From Phreatobacter stygius (GTDB lineage Bacteria; Pseudomonadota; Alphaproteobacteria; Rhizobiales; Phreatobacteraceae), in contig NZ_CP039690.1 in the NCBI RefSeq assembly GCF_005144885.1, positions 3,051,001-3,115,000 of the forward strand: a stretch of DNA of 64,000 nt. The letters run 5' to 3'. Under the pieces are notes generated by a model that did not search any database, had not been told where the DNA came from, and saw nothing but the letters and a program-made list of their open reading frames with translations. This document shows, in pieces, positions 9,437-19,171 of the stretch. Numbering within the stretch: the first letter of the stretch is position 1; each line of letters opens with the position of its first letter. A program made the translations under genes and the position numbers.

Positions 9437-9481
9437 CGGACCATTCCAAGTCGGACTGTTCCAAGTCGGATCATTCGAAAT
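9437..9481. promoter_or_regulatory. Three tandem 15-bp repeats in divergent promoter region (candidate AraC-type operator)
   Basis: The 316-bp gap between the binding-protein gene and the dipeptidase-like gene holds three consecutive 15-bp units: CGGACCATTCCAAGT, CGGACTGTTCCAAGT and CGGATCATTCGAAAT. Tandem half-sites on one face are typical of AraC-family activators, and such a regulator is encoded at 3028-4233. The array ends about 70 bp before the dipeptidase start, a sensible distance for activation. The rest of the gap shows no clear hairpin or riboswitch. Confidence 0.6.
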
Positions 9482-9550
9482 CGAGCCGCATGGGACGGGC
9501 TGCGCGCGCAGCCACCGCCGATGCCGGAGCCAGCAAGAAGGAAAAAGGCC

Positions 9551-10528
9551 ATGTCCTCGGATCTGCACCAGAAGTCTGTTGTCATCGATGGCCTGATCAT
9601 TTCCGATTTCGGCCGGCCGGTGTTCGAGGACATGCGGCGGGGCGGCCTGACCGCTGCCAACTGCACCTGCTGCGTCTGGGAAGGCTTCACCGAGACCATG
9701 CGCAACGTGATGCGCTGGAAAGCCTGGTTCCGCGAGCATGGCGACATCATCAGCCAGATCTACACCACGGCCGACATCCTGAAGGCCAAGGCCGAGGGCA
9801 AGACCGGCATCATCCTCGGCTGGCAGAACATCACCGGCATCGAGGACCAGATCGGCTATCTCGGCCTGTTCAAGGAACTCGGCATCGGCATCATTCAGAT
9901 GGCCTATAACACCCAGAACCTGGTCGGCACCGGCTGTTATGAATCCAAGGACGGCGGCCTGTCCGATTTCGGCCGCGAGGTGGTCGCCGAGATGAACCGG
10001 CTCGGCATCCTCTGCGACCTCTCCCATGTCGGGGCCCAGACCAGCACGGATGTCATCCTCGCCTCCAAGCAGCCGGTCGCCTATTCGCACTGCCTGCCGG
10101 CCGGCCTGAAGGCGCATCCGCGCAACAAGACCGACGAGCAGCTGAAATTCATCGTCGATCACGGCGGTTTCGTTGGCGTCACCATGTTCCCGCCCTTCCT
10201 GAAGCGCGGGCCGGCAGCCAATGTCGACGATTATGTCGAGGCGATCGAATATGTCATCGACATCTGCGGCGAGGCCAATGTCGGCATCGGCACCGACTTC
10301 ACGCAAGGCTACGGCCAGGAATTCTTCGACTGGATCACCCATGACAAGGGTTATGCCCGTCGCCTGACCAATTTCGGCGAGGTCATCAACCCCGAGGGTC
10401 TGCGCACCATCGGCGACTGGCCGAACCTGACCGAGGCCATGGAGCGTCGCGGCTGGTCGACCGGCCGCATCGAGGCGGTCATCGGCAAGAACTGGTTCAA
10501 CCTCCTGCACAATGTCTGGGGAGCCTGA
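9551..10528 (+). CDS. Membrane-dipeptidase-like (peptidase M19 fold) protein of the sarcosine/dimethylglycine locus
   Basis: A 325-aa protein of the renal-dipeptidase (M19) amidohydrolase family. Visible conserved pieces are GIILGWQN, CDLSHVG (near residue 157), SHCLP and GIGTDFTQGYG. The canonical N-terminal metal motif DGHxD is replaced by DGLIISDFG, so at least the first metal ligands are missing; dipeptidase activity is doubtful. Homologues sit beside dimethylglycine-catabolism genes in Pseudomonas (the PA5396 type), where the role is unclear. ATG 9551 is preceded by AAGGA at 8-nt spacing; upstream in-frame codons run through the operator repeats and are unlikely. It is first in the rightward catabolic operon, 3 bp before the V4R gene. 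Confidence 0.85.
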   Translation: MSSDLHQKSVVIDGLIISDFGRPVFEDMRRGGLTAANCTCCVWEGFTETMRNVMRWKAWFREHGDIISQIYTTADILKAKAEGKTGIILGWQNITGIEDQIGYLGLFKELGIGIIQMAYNTQNLVGTGCYESKDGGLSDFGREVVAEMNRLGILCDLSHVGAQTSTDVILASKQPVAYSHCLPAGLKAHPRNKTDEQLKFIVDHGGFVGVTMFPPFLKRGPAANVDDYVEAIEYVIDICGEANVGIGTDFTQGYGQEFFDWITHDKGYARRLTNFGEVINPEGLRTIGDWPNLTEAMERRGWSTGRIEAVIGKNWFNLLHNVWGA

Positions 10529-10531
10529 GCC

Positions 10532-11071
10532 ATGGGCAAGCCCGCGATCGACATCGAGGTCGACGATGCCACCGGCCGCTGGTCGGTCGACGCGCTGCCG
10601 ATGATCCTGGTGCCGCAGCACTTCTTCCTGAACAACCACTATGCCGTCGAGGCGGCGCTGGGCCCTGACAAGCTCGAGGAAATCCTGCGTCCGGCCGGCC
10701 ACCGCTCGGCCTATTTCTGGTGCGAGAAGGAAGCCGCCCATCACGGCATGGGCGGCGTCGAGGTGTTCCACCACTATATGCGGCGGATCACCCAGCGCGG
10801 CTGGGGCCAGTTCGAGGTGCTCGACCTGACCCCCGAGGCCGGCACGGCCCATGTCCGCCTGAACAATTCCGCCATGGTCGACGAGGCGCACCGGCACAGC
10901 GGCCGCAAGGTTTGCTACATGTTCGCGGCCTGGCTCGAAGGCTCGCTCGAATATGTCGCGGCCAATGCCGGCCGCAAGCAGCGGCTGACGGCGCGCGAGG
11001 TCTATTGCGCGGCCGAAGGCCAGCACGATCACTGCCTGTTCGAGGTCGTGCCGCAATCGCCGCAATCCTGA
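10532..11071 (+). CDS. DUF5943 / V4R-domain protein of the sarcosine/dimethylglycine locus
   Basis: A 179-aa soluble protein. The C-terminal half resembles the 4-vinyl-reductase (V4R) small-molecule-binding domain: the closing segment [19 protein letters not shown] contains the spaced cysteines typical of that domain. The N-terminal half is rich in His and aromatic residues ([14 protein letters not shown]). In Pseudomonas the equivalent gene (PA5397 type) lies between the dipeptidase-like gene and dimethylglycine demethylase genes. The function is unknown; ligand sensing or an accessory role in N-demethylation is inference. It starts 3 bp after the previous stop. Confidence 0.8.
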   Translation: MGKPAIDIEVDDATGRWSVDALPMILVPQHFFLNNHYAVEAALGPDKLEEILRPAGHRSAYFWCEKEAAHHGMGGVEVFHHYMRRITQRGWGQFEVLDLTPEAGTAHVRLNNSAMVDEAHRHSGRKVCYMFAAWLEGSLEYVAANAGRKQRLTAREVYCAAEGQHDHCLFEVVPQSPQS

Positions 11072-11219
11072 GGCCGGAGCGGGCTTGAACGAAACGGCCG
11101 CCGGTCGGATCGACATGTCGCTTCCGTTCCAGCGCCAAGGCCGTCTCGTGCTCGCGCGAAGGCGGTGCGCCAGGCAAGCATGGTCTCAGCCAAGATCCAT
11201 CCTCACCGGAACCGCTCCG

Positions 11220-12473
11220 ATGCAGAATTATTCGGCCTTGTCCCTGTTCCGCCGCGCGCTCGGCGGCCATGCCGGCTGGCAGCGGCAATGGCGCTCGCCG
11301 GAGCCGAAGGCCGAATATGACGTCGTCATCGTCGGCGCCGGCGGCCACGGCCTGGCCTGCGCCTATTATCTTGCCAAGCAACACGGCATCACCAATGTCG
11401 CGGTGGTCGAGCGCGGCTGGCTCGGCGGCGGCAATACCGGCCGCAACACCACGATCATCCGCTCCAACTACCTGTTCGACGAGAGCGCGGCGCTCTACGA
11501 GCACGCACTGAAGCTGTGGGAAGGCCTGTCGCAGGACCTGAACTACAACGTCATGTACTCGCCACGCGGCGTGCTGATGCTCGCCCATAACATTCACGAC
11601 GTGCAGAGCTTCAGGCGCCATGTCCATGCCAACCGGCTGAACGGCATCGACAATGAGTGGCTGACGACGGAAGAGTGCAAGGAATTCTGCCCGGCGCTCA
11701 ATATCGGTTCGGGCATGCGCTATCCGATCCTCGGCGGCGCGCTGCAGCGGCGCGGCGGCACGGCGCGGCACGATGCGGTCGCCTGGGGTTATGCCCGCGG
11801 CGCCGATGCGCGCGGCGTCGACATCATCGAGAATTGCGAGGTCACCGGCATCCGGCGCGGTCCCGGCGGCGCGGTCGAAGGCGTCGAGACCAGCCGCGGC
11901 TTCATCCGGACGAAGAAGGTCGGCGTCTCCGCCGCCGGCCATACCAGCGTCGTCATGGACCGGGCCGGCGTTCGCCTGCCGCTGGAAAGCTATCCGCTGC
12001 AGGCGCTGGTGTCCGAACCGGTCAAGCCGGCCTTTCCCTGCGTGGTCATGTCCAACACCATCCACGCCTATATCTCGCAGTCGGACAAGGGCGAGATGGT
12101 CATCGGCGCCGGCACCGACGCCTATACCTCCTATTCGCAGCGCGGCGCGCTGCACATCACCACCCATACGCTGGACGCCATCTGCGAGCTCGTGCCGATG
12201 TTCCGCCGGCTTCGCATGCTGCGCAACTGGGGCGGCATCGTCGACGTCACCCCGGATCGCTCGCCGATCATCGCCAAGACGCCGGTGCCCGGCCTCTACG
12301 TCAATTGCGGCTGGGGCACCGGCGGCTTCAAGGCGACGCCGGGCGCGGGCCATGTCTTTGCCTGGACCATCGCCCGGGACGAGCCGCATCCGATCAATGC
12401 GCCTTTCACCATCGAACGCTTCCGCGACGGCGTCCTCATCGACGAGGCCGCCGCCGCCGCCGTCGCCCACTGA
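11220..12473 (+). CDS. soxB: Sarcosine oxidase subunit beta
   Basis: Beta subunit (417 aa) of heterotetrameric sarcosine oxidase, which oxidatively demethylates sarcosine to glycine; this is the subunit that binds FAD, covalent FMN and substrate. It begins [17 protein letters not shown] and shows the dinucleotide-binding motif [19 protein letters not shown] with glycines at about 39-44. The C-terminal [20 protein letters not shown] is the usual FAD-dependent amine-oxidase end. The ATG at 11220 matches family length; a longer frame from 11085 lacks family similarity. The 148-bp gap from the V4R gene may hold a secondary promoter. Confidence 0.95.
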   Translation: MQNYSALSLFRRALGGHAGWQRQWRSPEPKAEYDVVIVGAGGHGLACAYYLAKQHGITNVAVVERGWLGGGNTGRNTTIIRSNYLFDESAALYEHALKLWEGLSQDLNYNVMYSPRGVLMLAHNIHDVQSFRRHVHANRLNGIDNEWLTTEECKEFCPALNIGSGMRYPILGGALQRRGGTARHDAVAWGYARGADARGVDIIENCEVTGIRRGPGGAVEGVETSRGFIRTKKVGVSAAGHTSVVMDRAGVRLPLESYPLQALVSEPVKPAFPCVVMSNTIHAYISQSDKGEMVIGAGTDAYTSYSQRGALHITTHTLDAICELVPMFRRLRMLRNWGGIVDVTPDRSPIIAKTPVPGLYVNCGWGTGGFKATPGAGHVFAWTIARDEPHPINAPFTIERFRDGVLIDEAAAAAVAH

Positions 12474-12493
12474 GCGCTGGAGTTCGAGCCATC

Positions 12494-12796
12494 ATGCTTC
12501 TCATCACCTGCCCCTATTGCGGCCAGCGCCCCGAGACCGAGTTCGCTTATGGCGGCGAGGCTCACATCGCGCGGCCCGTCGACCCGATGAGCCTCGACGA
12601 CGAGGCCTGGGCGAGCTTCCTCTACATGCGCGCCAATCCGAAGGGCGAGCATGCCGAGCGCTGGCGCCATGCCCATGGCTGCGGCCGCTTCTTCAACGTG
12701 CTGCGCGACACGGTGAGCGATGCGATCGCCGCCACCTATCCGGCCGGCACACCACGGCCCGGGCCGGATGCCGCATCCGAGGAGGCCGGCCGATGA
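12494..12796 (+). CDS. soxD: Sarcosine oxidase subunit delta
   Basis: Small zinc-binding subunit (100 aa) of heterotetrameric sarcosine oxidase. All four expected zinc ligands are visible: Cys6 and Cys9 in TCPYCG, His59 and Cys63 in RHAHGCGRFF. The length is normal for the subunit. It lies 20 bp after soxB, and its stop overlaps the soxA start as ATGA, so it is co-translated with the alpha subunit it contacts. Confidence 0.95.
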   Translation: MLLITCPYCGQRPETEFAYGGEAHIARPVDPMSLDDEAWASFLYMRANPKGEHAERWRHAHGCGRFFNVLRDTVSDAIAATYPAGTPRPGPDAASEEAGR

Positions 12797-15700
12797 ACGC
12801 GCCTTTCCGCCTGCCCTCCGGCGGCCGCATCGATCGCGGCAGGCCGATCCGGTTCAGCTTCGACGGCCGGACCTATCAGGGTTTTGCCGGCGATACGCTG
12901 GCCTCGGCGCTGATCGCCAACGGCGTCCACCTGGTCGGCCGGTCGTTCAAATATCACCGGCCGCGCGGCATCATGACGGCGGGCTCGGACGAACCCAATG
13001 CGCTGGTCGGCATTGGCGCGGACGAGGCGCGCTATACTCCCAACCTGCGCGCCACCCAGGTCGAGCTCCATGACGGCCTGGTCGCCGAGAGCCAGAACCG
13101 CTGGCCCTCGCTCGGCTTCGATCTGGGCGCCGCCAATGAGCTGGTCTCGGCCTTCCTGCCGGCCGGTTTCTACTACAAGACCTTCATGTGGCCGCGGGCC
13201 GCCTGGAAAAAGCTCTACGAGCCGATGATCCGCCGGGCCGCCGGCCTCGGGCGGGCGCCGACCAGGCCCGATGCCGACCGCTATACCCAGGTCCATGCCC
13301 ATTGCGACGTGCTGGTGGTCGGTTCGGGCCCGGCCGGTCTCGCCGCAGCACTCGCCGCGGCCAAGGCCGGCGCCAAGGTCATCCTCTGCGACGAACAGGC
13401 GGAACTCGGCGGCTCGCTGCTGTCCGAGACCGCGGCGACGATCGATGGCCGCTCCGCTGCCGGCTGGCTCACCGAAACGCTCGCCGATCTCGCCGGGCGC
13501 GCCAATGTCACGCTGATGCCGCGGACCACCGCCTTCGGCTGGTATCCGCATAATTTCCTCGGGCTCAGCGAGCGCGTCACCGATCATCTCGCCAGCGCCG
13601 ATCCGAAACTGCCGCGCGAACGGCTCTGGCAGCTGCGCGCCAGGGAAGTGGTGCTGGCGACGGGTGCCATCGAGCGGCCGCTGGCCTTCCCCGACAATGA
13701 CCGGCCGGGCGTGATGATGGCGGAAGCCGCCCGCACCTACGCCAATCGTTACGGCGTCAAGCCGGGCGACCGGGCCGTGGTCTTCACCGCCTGCGACAGC
13801 GCCTATCGCGCCGCCCTCGATCTCAAGGCCGCCGGTGTCACCATCGCTGTCATCGCCGACCTCAGACCGGCGCCGGCGGGGCCCTGGGTCGCGCGCGCCA
13901 AGGCCGCCGGCATCGACGTGCGCGCCGCCACCGTGGTCACCGGAACCGGCGGGCGCCTGCGCGTCGCGTCCGCAAGCCTTGCCCGGCTCGGCGCGGGCGG
14001 CCGCCTCGGCCAGTCCGAGACCATCGCCTGCGATCTCGTGCTGATGTCCGGCGGCTTCACGCCGAGCGTCCACCTGTTCTCGCAATCACGCGGCAAGCTC
14101 GTCTATGACGAGGCGCTGCAGGCCTATCTGCCCGGCGCCTCGGCCGAGCGCGAGCGATCGGCCGGCGCCTGTCGCGGCCTCTACGATCTCGACCGGGTGC
14201 TGGCCGACGGCTTTGCCGGCGGAACCGCCGCGGCCGCGGCCGCGGGATTTGGCGACAGCGGCCAGCAGGTTTTTGCCGTCGAAGCCGAAAGCACCGGGAC
14301 CGACGGGTTCATCGGCGCGACCCCGCATGGCCGCGATCCGCTGAAGACGCGCGCCTGGATCGATTTCCAGAACGACGTGACCGAGAAGGACGTCAGGCTG
14401 GCGACCCGCGAGGGCTTCCGTTCGATCGAGCACGTCAAGCGCTACACCACGACCGGCATGGCCACCGACCAGGGCAAGACCTCGAACATGAATGCGCTGG
14501 GTGTCGTCTCGGATGCCTTGAAGCTGCCGGTGCCGAAGATCGGCCTGACCACCTTCCGGCCGCCCTATACGCCGACCACTTTCGGCATTTTCGCCGGGCA
14601 GTCGCGCGGCGAGCTGTTCGATCCGGTGCGCCGCACGGCGATCCATGGCTGGGCCGAAGCCGAGGGCGCGGCCTTCGAGGAAGTCAGCCTGTGGAAACGC
14701 GCCCACTATTTCCCGCGCCCCGGCGAGGACATGCATCAGGCGGTGGCGCGCGAATGCCTGGCGGTGCGCCGCGCGGTCGGCATTTTTGATGCGTCCACGC
14801 TCGGCAAGATCGAGATCGTCGGCGCCGACGCCGCCGAGTTCATGAACCGCATGTACACCAATGCCTGGACCAAGCTGGAGCCCGGCCGGCTGCGCTATGG
14901 CGTGATGCTGCGCGAGGACGGCTTCGTCATGGATGACGGTGTGGTCGGCCGCATGGCGCCCGACCGCTTCCACGTCACCACCACGACCGGCGGCGCCGCC
15001 CGCGTGCTGGCCATGATGGAGGACTATCTCCAGACCGAATGGCCCGATCTCGACGTCTGGCTGACCTCGACGACCGAGCAATGGGCGGTCATCGCGGTGC
15101 AGGGGCCGAACGCCCGCGAGGTGCTGGAGCCGCTGGTCGAGGGCATCGATCTCTCACGCGAGGCCATGCCGCATATGAGCGTGCGCGAGGGTCGGATCTG
15201 TGGCGTGCCGACCCGCCTGTTTCGCGTCTCCTTCACCGGCGAACTCGGCTTCGAGGTCAATGTGCCGGCCGGTCACGGCCGCGCGGTCTGGGAGGCCATC
15301 GTCGCCGAAGGCAAGCCCCATGGCATCACGCCTTATGGCACCGAGACCATGCATGTGCTGCGCGCCGAGAAGGGTTTTATCATTGTCGGCCAGGAGACCG
15401 ACGGCACGGTGACCCCTGACGACGCCGGTCTCGGCTGGGCGATCGGCAAGGCGAAGAAGGATTTCGTCGGCAAACGATCGCTCGCCCGCCCCGCCATGAT
15501 CCGCGACGACCGCAAGCAGCTGGTCGGGCTTCTGACCGTCGATCCCAAGTGTGTGCTGGAAGAGGGCGCGCAGATCGTCGCCGATGCCAACCAGCCGATC
15601 CCGATGACCATGATCGGCCACGTCACCTCGTCCTATTGGAGCGCGACGCTCGACCGCTCCATTGCGCTGGCCTTGCTGCGCGGCGGCCGGGCGCGCATGG

Positions 15701-15798
15701 GCCAGCGCCTGTCGGTGCCGATGCCGGGCGGGCCGATCACCGTCGAAGTGGTCGAGCCGGTGTTCTACGACGCCAAAGGAGAGCGCCTCGATGCTTGA
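12793..15798 (+). CDS. soxA: Sarcosine oxidase subunit alpha
   Basis: Large subunit (1001 aa). Domains in order: an N-terminal 2Fe-2S-like fold (about 15-100, FSFDGRTYQGFAGDTLASAL) with no cysteine, so no cluster is expected; an NAD-binding/Rossmann domain with VLVVGSGPAGLAAALAAAKAG near 172-192; then a C-terminal GcvT-like aminomethyltransferase domain (about 620-990) containing GELGFEV and the region LRAEKGFIIVGQETDG. The last domain passes the methyl-derived carbon to tetrahydrofolate. The start at 12793 overlaps soxD as ATGA with an upstream GAGGAGG. The 3' end overlaps soxG by 8 bp. Confidence 0.95.
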   Translation: MNAPFRLPSGGRIDRGRPIRFSFDGRTYQGFAGDTLASALIANGVHLVGRSFKYHRPRGIMTAGSDEPNALVGIGADEARYTPNLRATQVELHDGLVAESQNRWPSLGFDLGAANELVSAFLPAGFYYKTFMWPRAAWKKLYEPMIRRAAGLGRAPTRPDADRYTQVHAHCDVLVVGSGPAGLAAALAAAKAGAKVILCDEQAELGGSLLSETAATIDGRSAAGWLTETLADLAGRANVTLMPRTTAFGWYPHNFLGLSERVTDHLASADPKLPRERLWQLRAREVVLATGAIERPLAFPDNDRPGVMMAEAARTYANRYGVKPGDRAVVFTACDSAYRAALDLKAAGVTIAVIADLRPAPAGPWVARAKAAGIDVRAATVVTGTGGRLRVASASLARLGAGGRLGQSETIACDLVLMSGGFTPSVHLFSQSRGKLVYDEALQAYLPGASAERERSAGACRGLYDLDRVLADGFAGGTAAAAAAGFGDSGQQVFAVEAESTGTDGFIGATPHGRDPLKTRAWIDFQNDVTEKDVRLATREGFRSIEHVKRYTTTGMATDQGKTSNMNALGVVSDALKLPVPKIGLTTFRPPYTPTTFGIFAGQSRGELFDPVRRTAIHGWAEAEGAAFEEVSLWKRAHYFPRPGEDMHQAVARECLAVRRAVGIFDASTLGKIEIVGADAAEFMNRMYTNAWTKLEPGRLRYGVMLREDGFVMDDGVVGRMAPDRFHVTTTTGGAARVLAMMEDYLQTEWPDLDVWLTSTTEQWAVIAVQGPNAREVLEPLVEGIDLSREAMPHMSVREGRICGVPTRLFRVSFTGELGFEVNVPAGHGRAVWEAIVAEGKPHGITPYGTETMHVLRAEKGFIIVGQETDGTVTPDDAGLGWAIGKAKKDFVGKRSLARPAMIRDDRKQLVGLLTVDPKCVLEEGAQIVADANQPIPMTMIGHVTSSYWSATLDRSIALALLRGGRARMGQRLSVPMPGGPITVEVVEPVFYDAKGERLDA

Positions 15799-16360
15799 CC
15801 AATCGACGCTGCGTGCCGGTGCGCTCGATCACCTGGCCACCGGCGCCCGGGTCATTCCGGCCGCCATGCTCGACGTGCTGCCGGATGCGGCGAAACTGGT
15901 GTTCCGCGGCCGTCCCCCGGCGGTGGCCACGGCGGACCAGGCCTTCGGCCTCGCCTTGCCGCGCGAGGCTTGCCGTTTCAACGCCAAGGGCGGCCGCACG
16001 GCCTTCTGGCTCGGCCCGGACGAATGGCTGTTGCAGGCGGCCGGCGAAGATCCGGCGGTGCTGTTCGACGGCCTCGGCCAGGCGCTCCTGGGCGCGCGCC
16101 ATTCGCTCGTCGATGTCAGCCACCGCTCGGATGCCTTCAGCCTGTCCGGCTCGAAAAGCGCCTATGTGCTGAACCATGGCTGCCCGCTCGACCTGTCGGC
16201 CGCGGCCTTCCCGGTCGGCATGTGCACGCGCACGCTGATCGGCAAGGCGACGGTCATGCTGTCGCGGCCGGAGCCTGATAGGTTCCATGTCGATGTCTGG
16301 CGCTCCTTCGCACCCTATGTCTGGCAATTGCTGGACGAGGCGCGCGGTGAACTCGTCTGA
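15791..16360 (+). CDS. soxG: Sarcosine oxidase subunit gamma
   Basis: Fourth subunit (189 aa) of sarcosine oxidase, related in fold to the C-terminal part of T-protein. Typical segments are EWLLQAAGE, VDVSHRSDAFSLSGSKSAYVLNHGCPLDLS and the closing DRFHVDVWRSFAPYVWQLL. Its ATG at 15791 lies within the last codons of soxA (8-bp overlap), which fixes the start. It completes the soxBDAG order. Confidence 0.93.
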   Translation: MLDQSTLRAGALDHLATGARVIPAAMLDVLPDAAKLVFRGRPPAVATADQAFGLALPREACRFNAKGGRTAFWLGPDEWLLQAAGEDPAVLFDGLGQALLGARHSLVDVSHRSDAFSLSGSKSAYVLNHGCPLDLSAAAFPVGMCTRTLIGKATVMLSRPEPDRFHVDVWRSFAPYVWQLLDEARGELV

Positions 16361-16390
16361 CGGCTCTTTCTCCAGACAGCGGGCAGCACG

Positions 16391-17764
16391 ATGATCGGCG
16401 TCTTCGAGTTGTTCAAGATCGGCATCGGTCCGTCATCTTCGCATACGGTCGGCCCGATGAAGGCGGCGGCCGCCTTCGCCGCGGCGGTGGCGGCCGCGGG
16501 CCTGTTGCCGCGCGTCGCCCGGGTGCGCGCCGACCTCTTCGGTTCGCTGGCCTGGACCGGCAAGGGCCATGGCACCGACAAGGCGGTGATCCTGGGGCTG
16601 GCGGGCGAAGCGCCCGATACCATCGACCCAGACGCCGCCGACGGCATTGTCTTGAGCGTTCGCGAAAAGCATGAGCTGCGCTTTGCCGGCCGCCGGGCCA
16701 TCCGTTTCGATGCGGTAAGCGACATCGTCTTCGACGGGGTCGGCGCCACGCCGCAGCATCCCAACACTTTGGCCTTCACCGTGCTGGACGCCGCGGGCGT
16801 GGAGCTGGCGAGCGAACGCTGGTGCTCGGTCGGCGGCGGCTTCGTCATCCGCGAGGAGGCGATCGGCGAACCGCAGGTCGAAACCGGCGGGCCGATCCCT
16901 TTTCCCTTCCGTTCGGGCCGGGACCTCTTGGCGCTGGGGGCCGGCGCCGGCCTGTCGATCGCCGAGATGGTCATGGCCAATGAGGTCAGCCGGCGTCCGG
17001 CCGCCGAGGTCGAGCACTATCTCGACCGGGTCGCCAGCGTCATGATGGCCTGCATCGATCGCGGCATGGTGACCGAGGGCGAATTGCCCGGTGGCCTGCA
17101 TGTCCGGCGCCGCGCGCCCGCGCTCAAGCGCAAGCTCGACGCCGCCGCCGGTTCCAACGCGCGCTCGCCGCATGAGGTGATGGACTGGCTCAGCCTCTAT
17201 GCCATTGCCGTCAACGAGGAAAATGCCGCCGGCAGCCGGGTCGTCACGGCGCCGACCAATGGCGCGGCCGGCATCGTGCCGGCGGCGCTGCGTTATTATC
17301 GCGACCATTGCCGTGGCGCCGATGCCGAGGGCATCAGGCGCTTCCTTTTGACCGCCGCCGCGATCGGCGCGCTGTTCAAGATGAACGCCTCGATCTCCGG
17401 CGCCGAGGTCGGCTGCCAGGGCGAGGTCGGCGTGGCCTGTTCCATGGCCGCGGCGGGCCTCGCGGCGGTGCTCGGCGGCTCCAACGAGCAGATCGAGAAT
17501 GCCGCCGAAATCGGCATGGAACATCATCTCGGCATGACCTGCGATCCGATCGGCGGGCTGGTGCAGGTGCCCTGCATCGAACGCAACGCCTTCGGAACGG
17601 TTAGCGCCATCAACGCGGCTTCGCTGGCTTTGCAGGGCGACGGCACCCATGTCGTCTCGCTCGACAAGGTCATCGTCACCATGCGGGAAACCGGCCGCGA
17701 CATGCAGTCGAAATACAAGGAGACCTCGCTTGGAGGTCTCGCCGTCAATCTCGCCGAATGCTGA
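16391..17764 (+). CDS. sdaA: L-serine ammonia-lyase (iron-sulfur type)
   Basis: A 457-aa single-chain bacterial serine dehydratase that converts L-serine to pyruvate and ammonia. The N-terminal beta domain begins [22 protein letters not shown]; the SSSHT loop binds substrate. The C-terminal alpha domain has the cysteines expected to ligate a [4Fe-4S] cluster, in [12 protein letters not shown] and in [14 protein letters not shown]. It lies 30 bp after soxG and 10 bp before glyA. In this setting it removes the serine formed from sarcosine-derived glycine and methylene-THF. Confidence 0.95.
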   Translation: MIGVFELFKIGIGPSSSHTVGPMKAAAAFAAAVAAAGLLPRVARVRADLFGSLAWTGKGHGTDKAVILGLAGEAPDTIDPDAADGIVLSVREKHELRFAGRRAIRFDAVSDIVFDGVGATPQHPNTLAFTVLDAAGVELASERWCSVGGGFVIREEAIGEPQVETGGPIPFPFRSGRDLLALGAGAGLSIAEMVMANEVSRRPAAEVEHYLDRVASVMMACIDRGMVTEGELPGGLHVRRRAPALKRKLDAAAGSNARSPHEVMDWLSLYAIAVNEENAAGSRVVTAPTNGAAGIVPAALRYYRDHCRGADAEGIRRFLLTAAAIGALFKMNASISGAEVGCQGEVGVACSMAAAGLAAVLGGSNEQIENAAEIGMEHHLGMTCDPIGGLVQVPCIERNAFGTVSAINAASLALQGDGTHVVSLDKVIVTMRETGRDMQSKYKETSLGGLAVNLAEC

Positions 17765-17774
17765 AGGGACCGCC

Positions 17775-19061
17775 ATGACCAGGATCGAACGTGCCAGCTT
17801 CTTCAGCGCCGACATCGCGCAAGCTGATCCCGCCATCGCCGAGGCCATCGCCAGCGAACTCGGCCGGCAGCGCGACGAGATCGAGCTGATCGCCTCGGAG
17901 AACATCGTCTCTCATGCCGTGCTGCAGGCGCAGGGCTCGGTGCTGACCAACAAATATGCCGAGGGTTATCCGGGCCGCCGTTATTACGGCGGCTGCCAGT
18001 TCGTCGACATCGCCGAGGAGATCGCCATAGCGCGCGCCAAAGAGCTGTTCGGCTGCGGTTTCGCCAACGTCCAGCCGAATTCCGGCAGCCAGGCCAACCA
18101 GGCGGTGTTCATGGCGCTGATGCAGCCGGGCGACACCTTCATGGGGCTCGACCTCGCCGCCGGCGGCCATCTCACCCATGGCGCCAAGCCGAACATGTCG
18201 GGCAAATGGTTCAACGTCGTCAGTTATGGCGTCAGGCCGGACGACCAGCTCATCGACATGGAGATGGTCGAGTGCCTGGCCCATGAGCACCGGCCCAAGG
18301 TCATCGTCGCCGGCGGCTCGGCCTATTCGCGCTTCTGGGATTTCGCCGGCTTCCGCCGGATCGCCGACGCGGTCGGCGCCTCGCTCTTCGTCGACATGGC
18401 GCATTTCGCCGGGCTGGTGGCGGGCGGCGTCCATCCCTCGCCCTTCCCGCATGCCCATGTCGTCACCTCGACCACCCACAAGACCTTGCGCGGGCCGCGC
18501 GGCGGGCTGATCCTGACCAATGACGAGGCGCTGGCGAAGAAGCTGAATTCGGCGATCTTCCCCGGCCTTCAGGGCGGTCCGCTGATGCATGTGATCGCCG
18601 CCAAGGCGGTGGCCTTCGGCGAGGCGCTGACGCCGGCCTTCCGCCGTTATGCCGGCGATGTCGTCGACAATGCCCGGGTGCTGGCGGCAACCCTGAGCGA
18701 AGCCGGTTATGCCATCGTCTCCGGTGGCACCGACAACCACCTGATGCTGGTCGATCTCAGCGCCAAGGGCTTGAACGGCAAGATCGCCGAGGCGGCGCTC
18801 GGCCGTGCCCATATCACCTGCAACAAGAACGGCATTCCCTTCGATCCGGAAAAGCCGACCGTCACCTCGGGCATTCGCCTGGGTAGCGCGGCGGCCACCA
18901 CGCGCGGCTTCGGCACGGCGGAGTTCGCGGCCGTCGGCCAGCTGATCGCCGAGGTGCTGGACGCGGTTGCGATCTCCAATGACGGCACCGCCTCGGGCGC
19001 GGAAGCCGCGGTCAGGGCCAAGGTGGCCGACCTGACCAGGGCCTTCCCGATCTACGGCTGA
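17775..19061 (+). CDS. glyA: Serine hydroxymethyltransferase
   Basis: PLP enzyme (428 aa) that interconverts glycine plus 5,10-methylene-THF and serine plus THF. The PLP lysine is Lys236 in [14 protein letters not shown]; the conserved [20 protein letters not shown] and [14 protein letters not shown] segments are present near the N-terminus. ATG 17775 has AAGGGA about 5 nt upstream and lies 10 bp after sdaA. Placed after soxBDAG it uses both products of sarcosine oxidation, regenerating THF. This is probably a catabolic paralogue of a housekeeping copy elsewhere (inference). Confidence 0.96.
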   Translation: MTRIERASFFSADIAQADPAIAEAIASELGRQRDEIELIASENIVSHAVLQAQGSVLTNKYAEGYPGRRYYGGCQFVDIAEEIAIARAKELFGCGFANVQPNSGSQANQAVFMALMQPGDTFMGLDLAAGGHLTHGAKPNMSGKWFNVVSYGVRPDDQLIDMEMVECLAHEHRPKVIVAGGSAYSRFWDFAGFRRIADAVGASLFVDMAHFAGLVAGGVHPSPFPHAHVVTSTTHKTLRGPRGGLILTNDEALAKKLNSAIFPGLQGGPLMHVIAAKAVAFGEALTPAFRRYAGDVVDNARVLAATLSEAGYAIVSGGTDNHLMLVDLSAKGLNGKIAEAALGRAHITCNKNGIPFDPEKPTVTSGIRLGSAAATTRGFGTAEFAAVGQLIAEVLDAVAISNDGTASGAEAAVRAKVADLTRAFPIYG

Positions 19062-19171
19062 GCGACGCCAGACGTCAGGTCGCATTCCGCCTGAGGGGAC
19101 TTGACGGACCTGCCGGCTTCTCACTCTTCTTGTGCGCGCGAGAATCAAGGCCACTGGCAGGGACGAGGTCC

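Noticed and set aside
9437-9481. Possible CRISPR remnant or coding sequence at the 15-bp repeats
   Set aside because: The units are too short and contiguous for CRISPR. An open frame runs through them, but the dipeptidase start at 9551 with its ribosome site explains the coding.
11773-12793. N-terminal extension of the sarcosine oxidase alpha frame to 11773
   Set aside because: The extension lies inside soxB and soxD in another frame. The ATG at 12793 gives normal length, a good ribosome site and an ATGA overlap.
19062-19171. Possible terminator after glyA (GCGAC...GTCGC)
   Set aside because: The stem is short and is not followed by a T-run, so it was not called.
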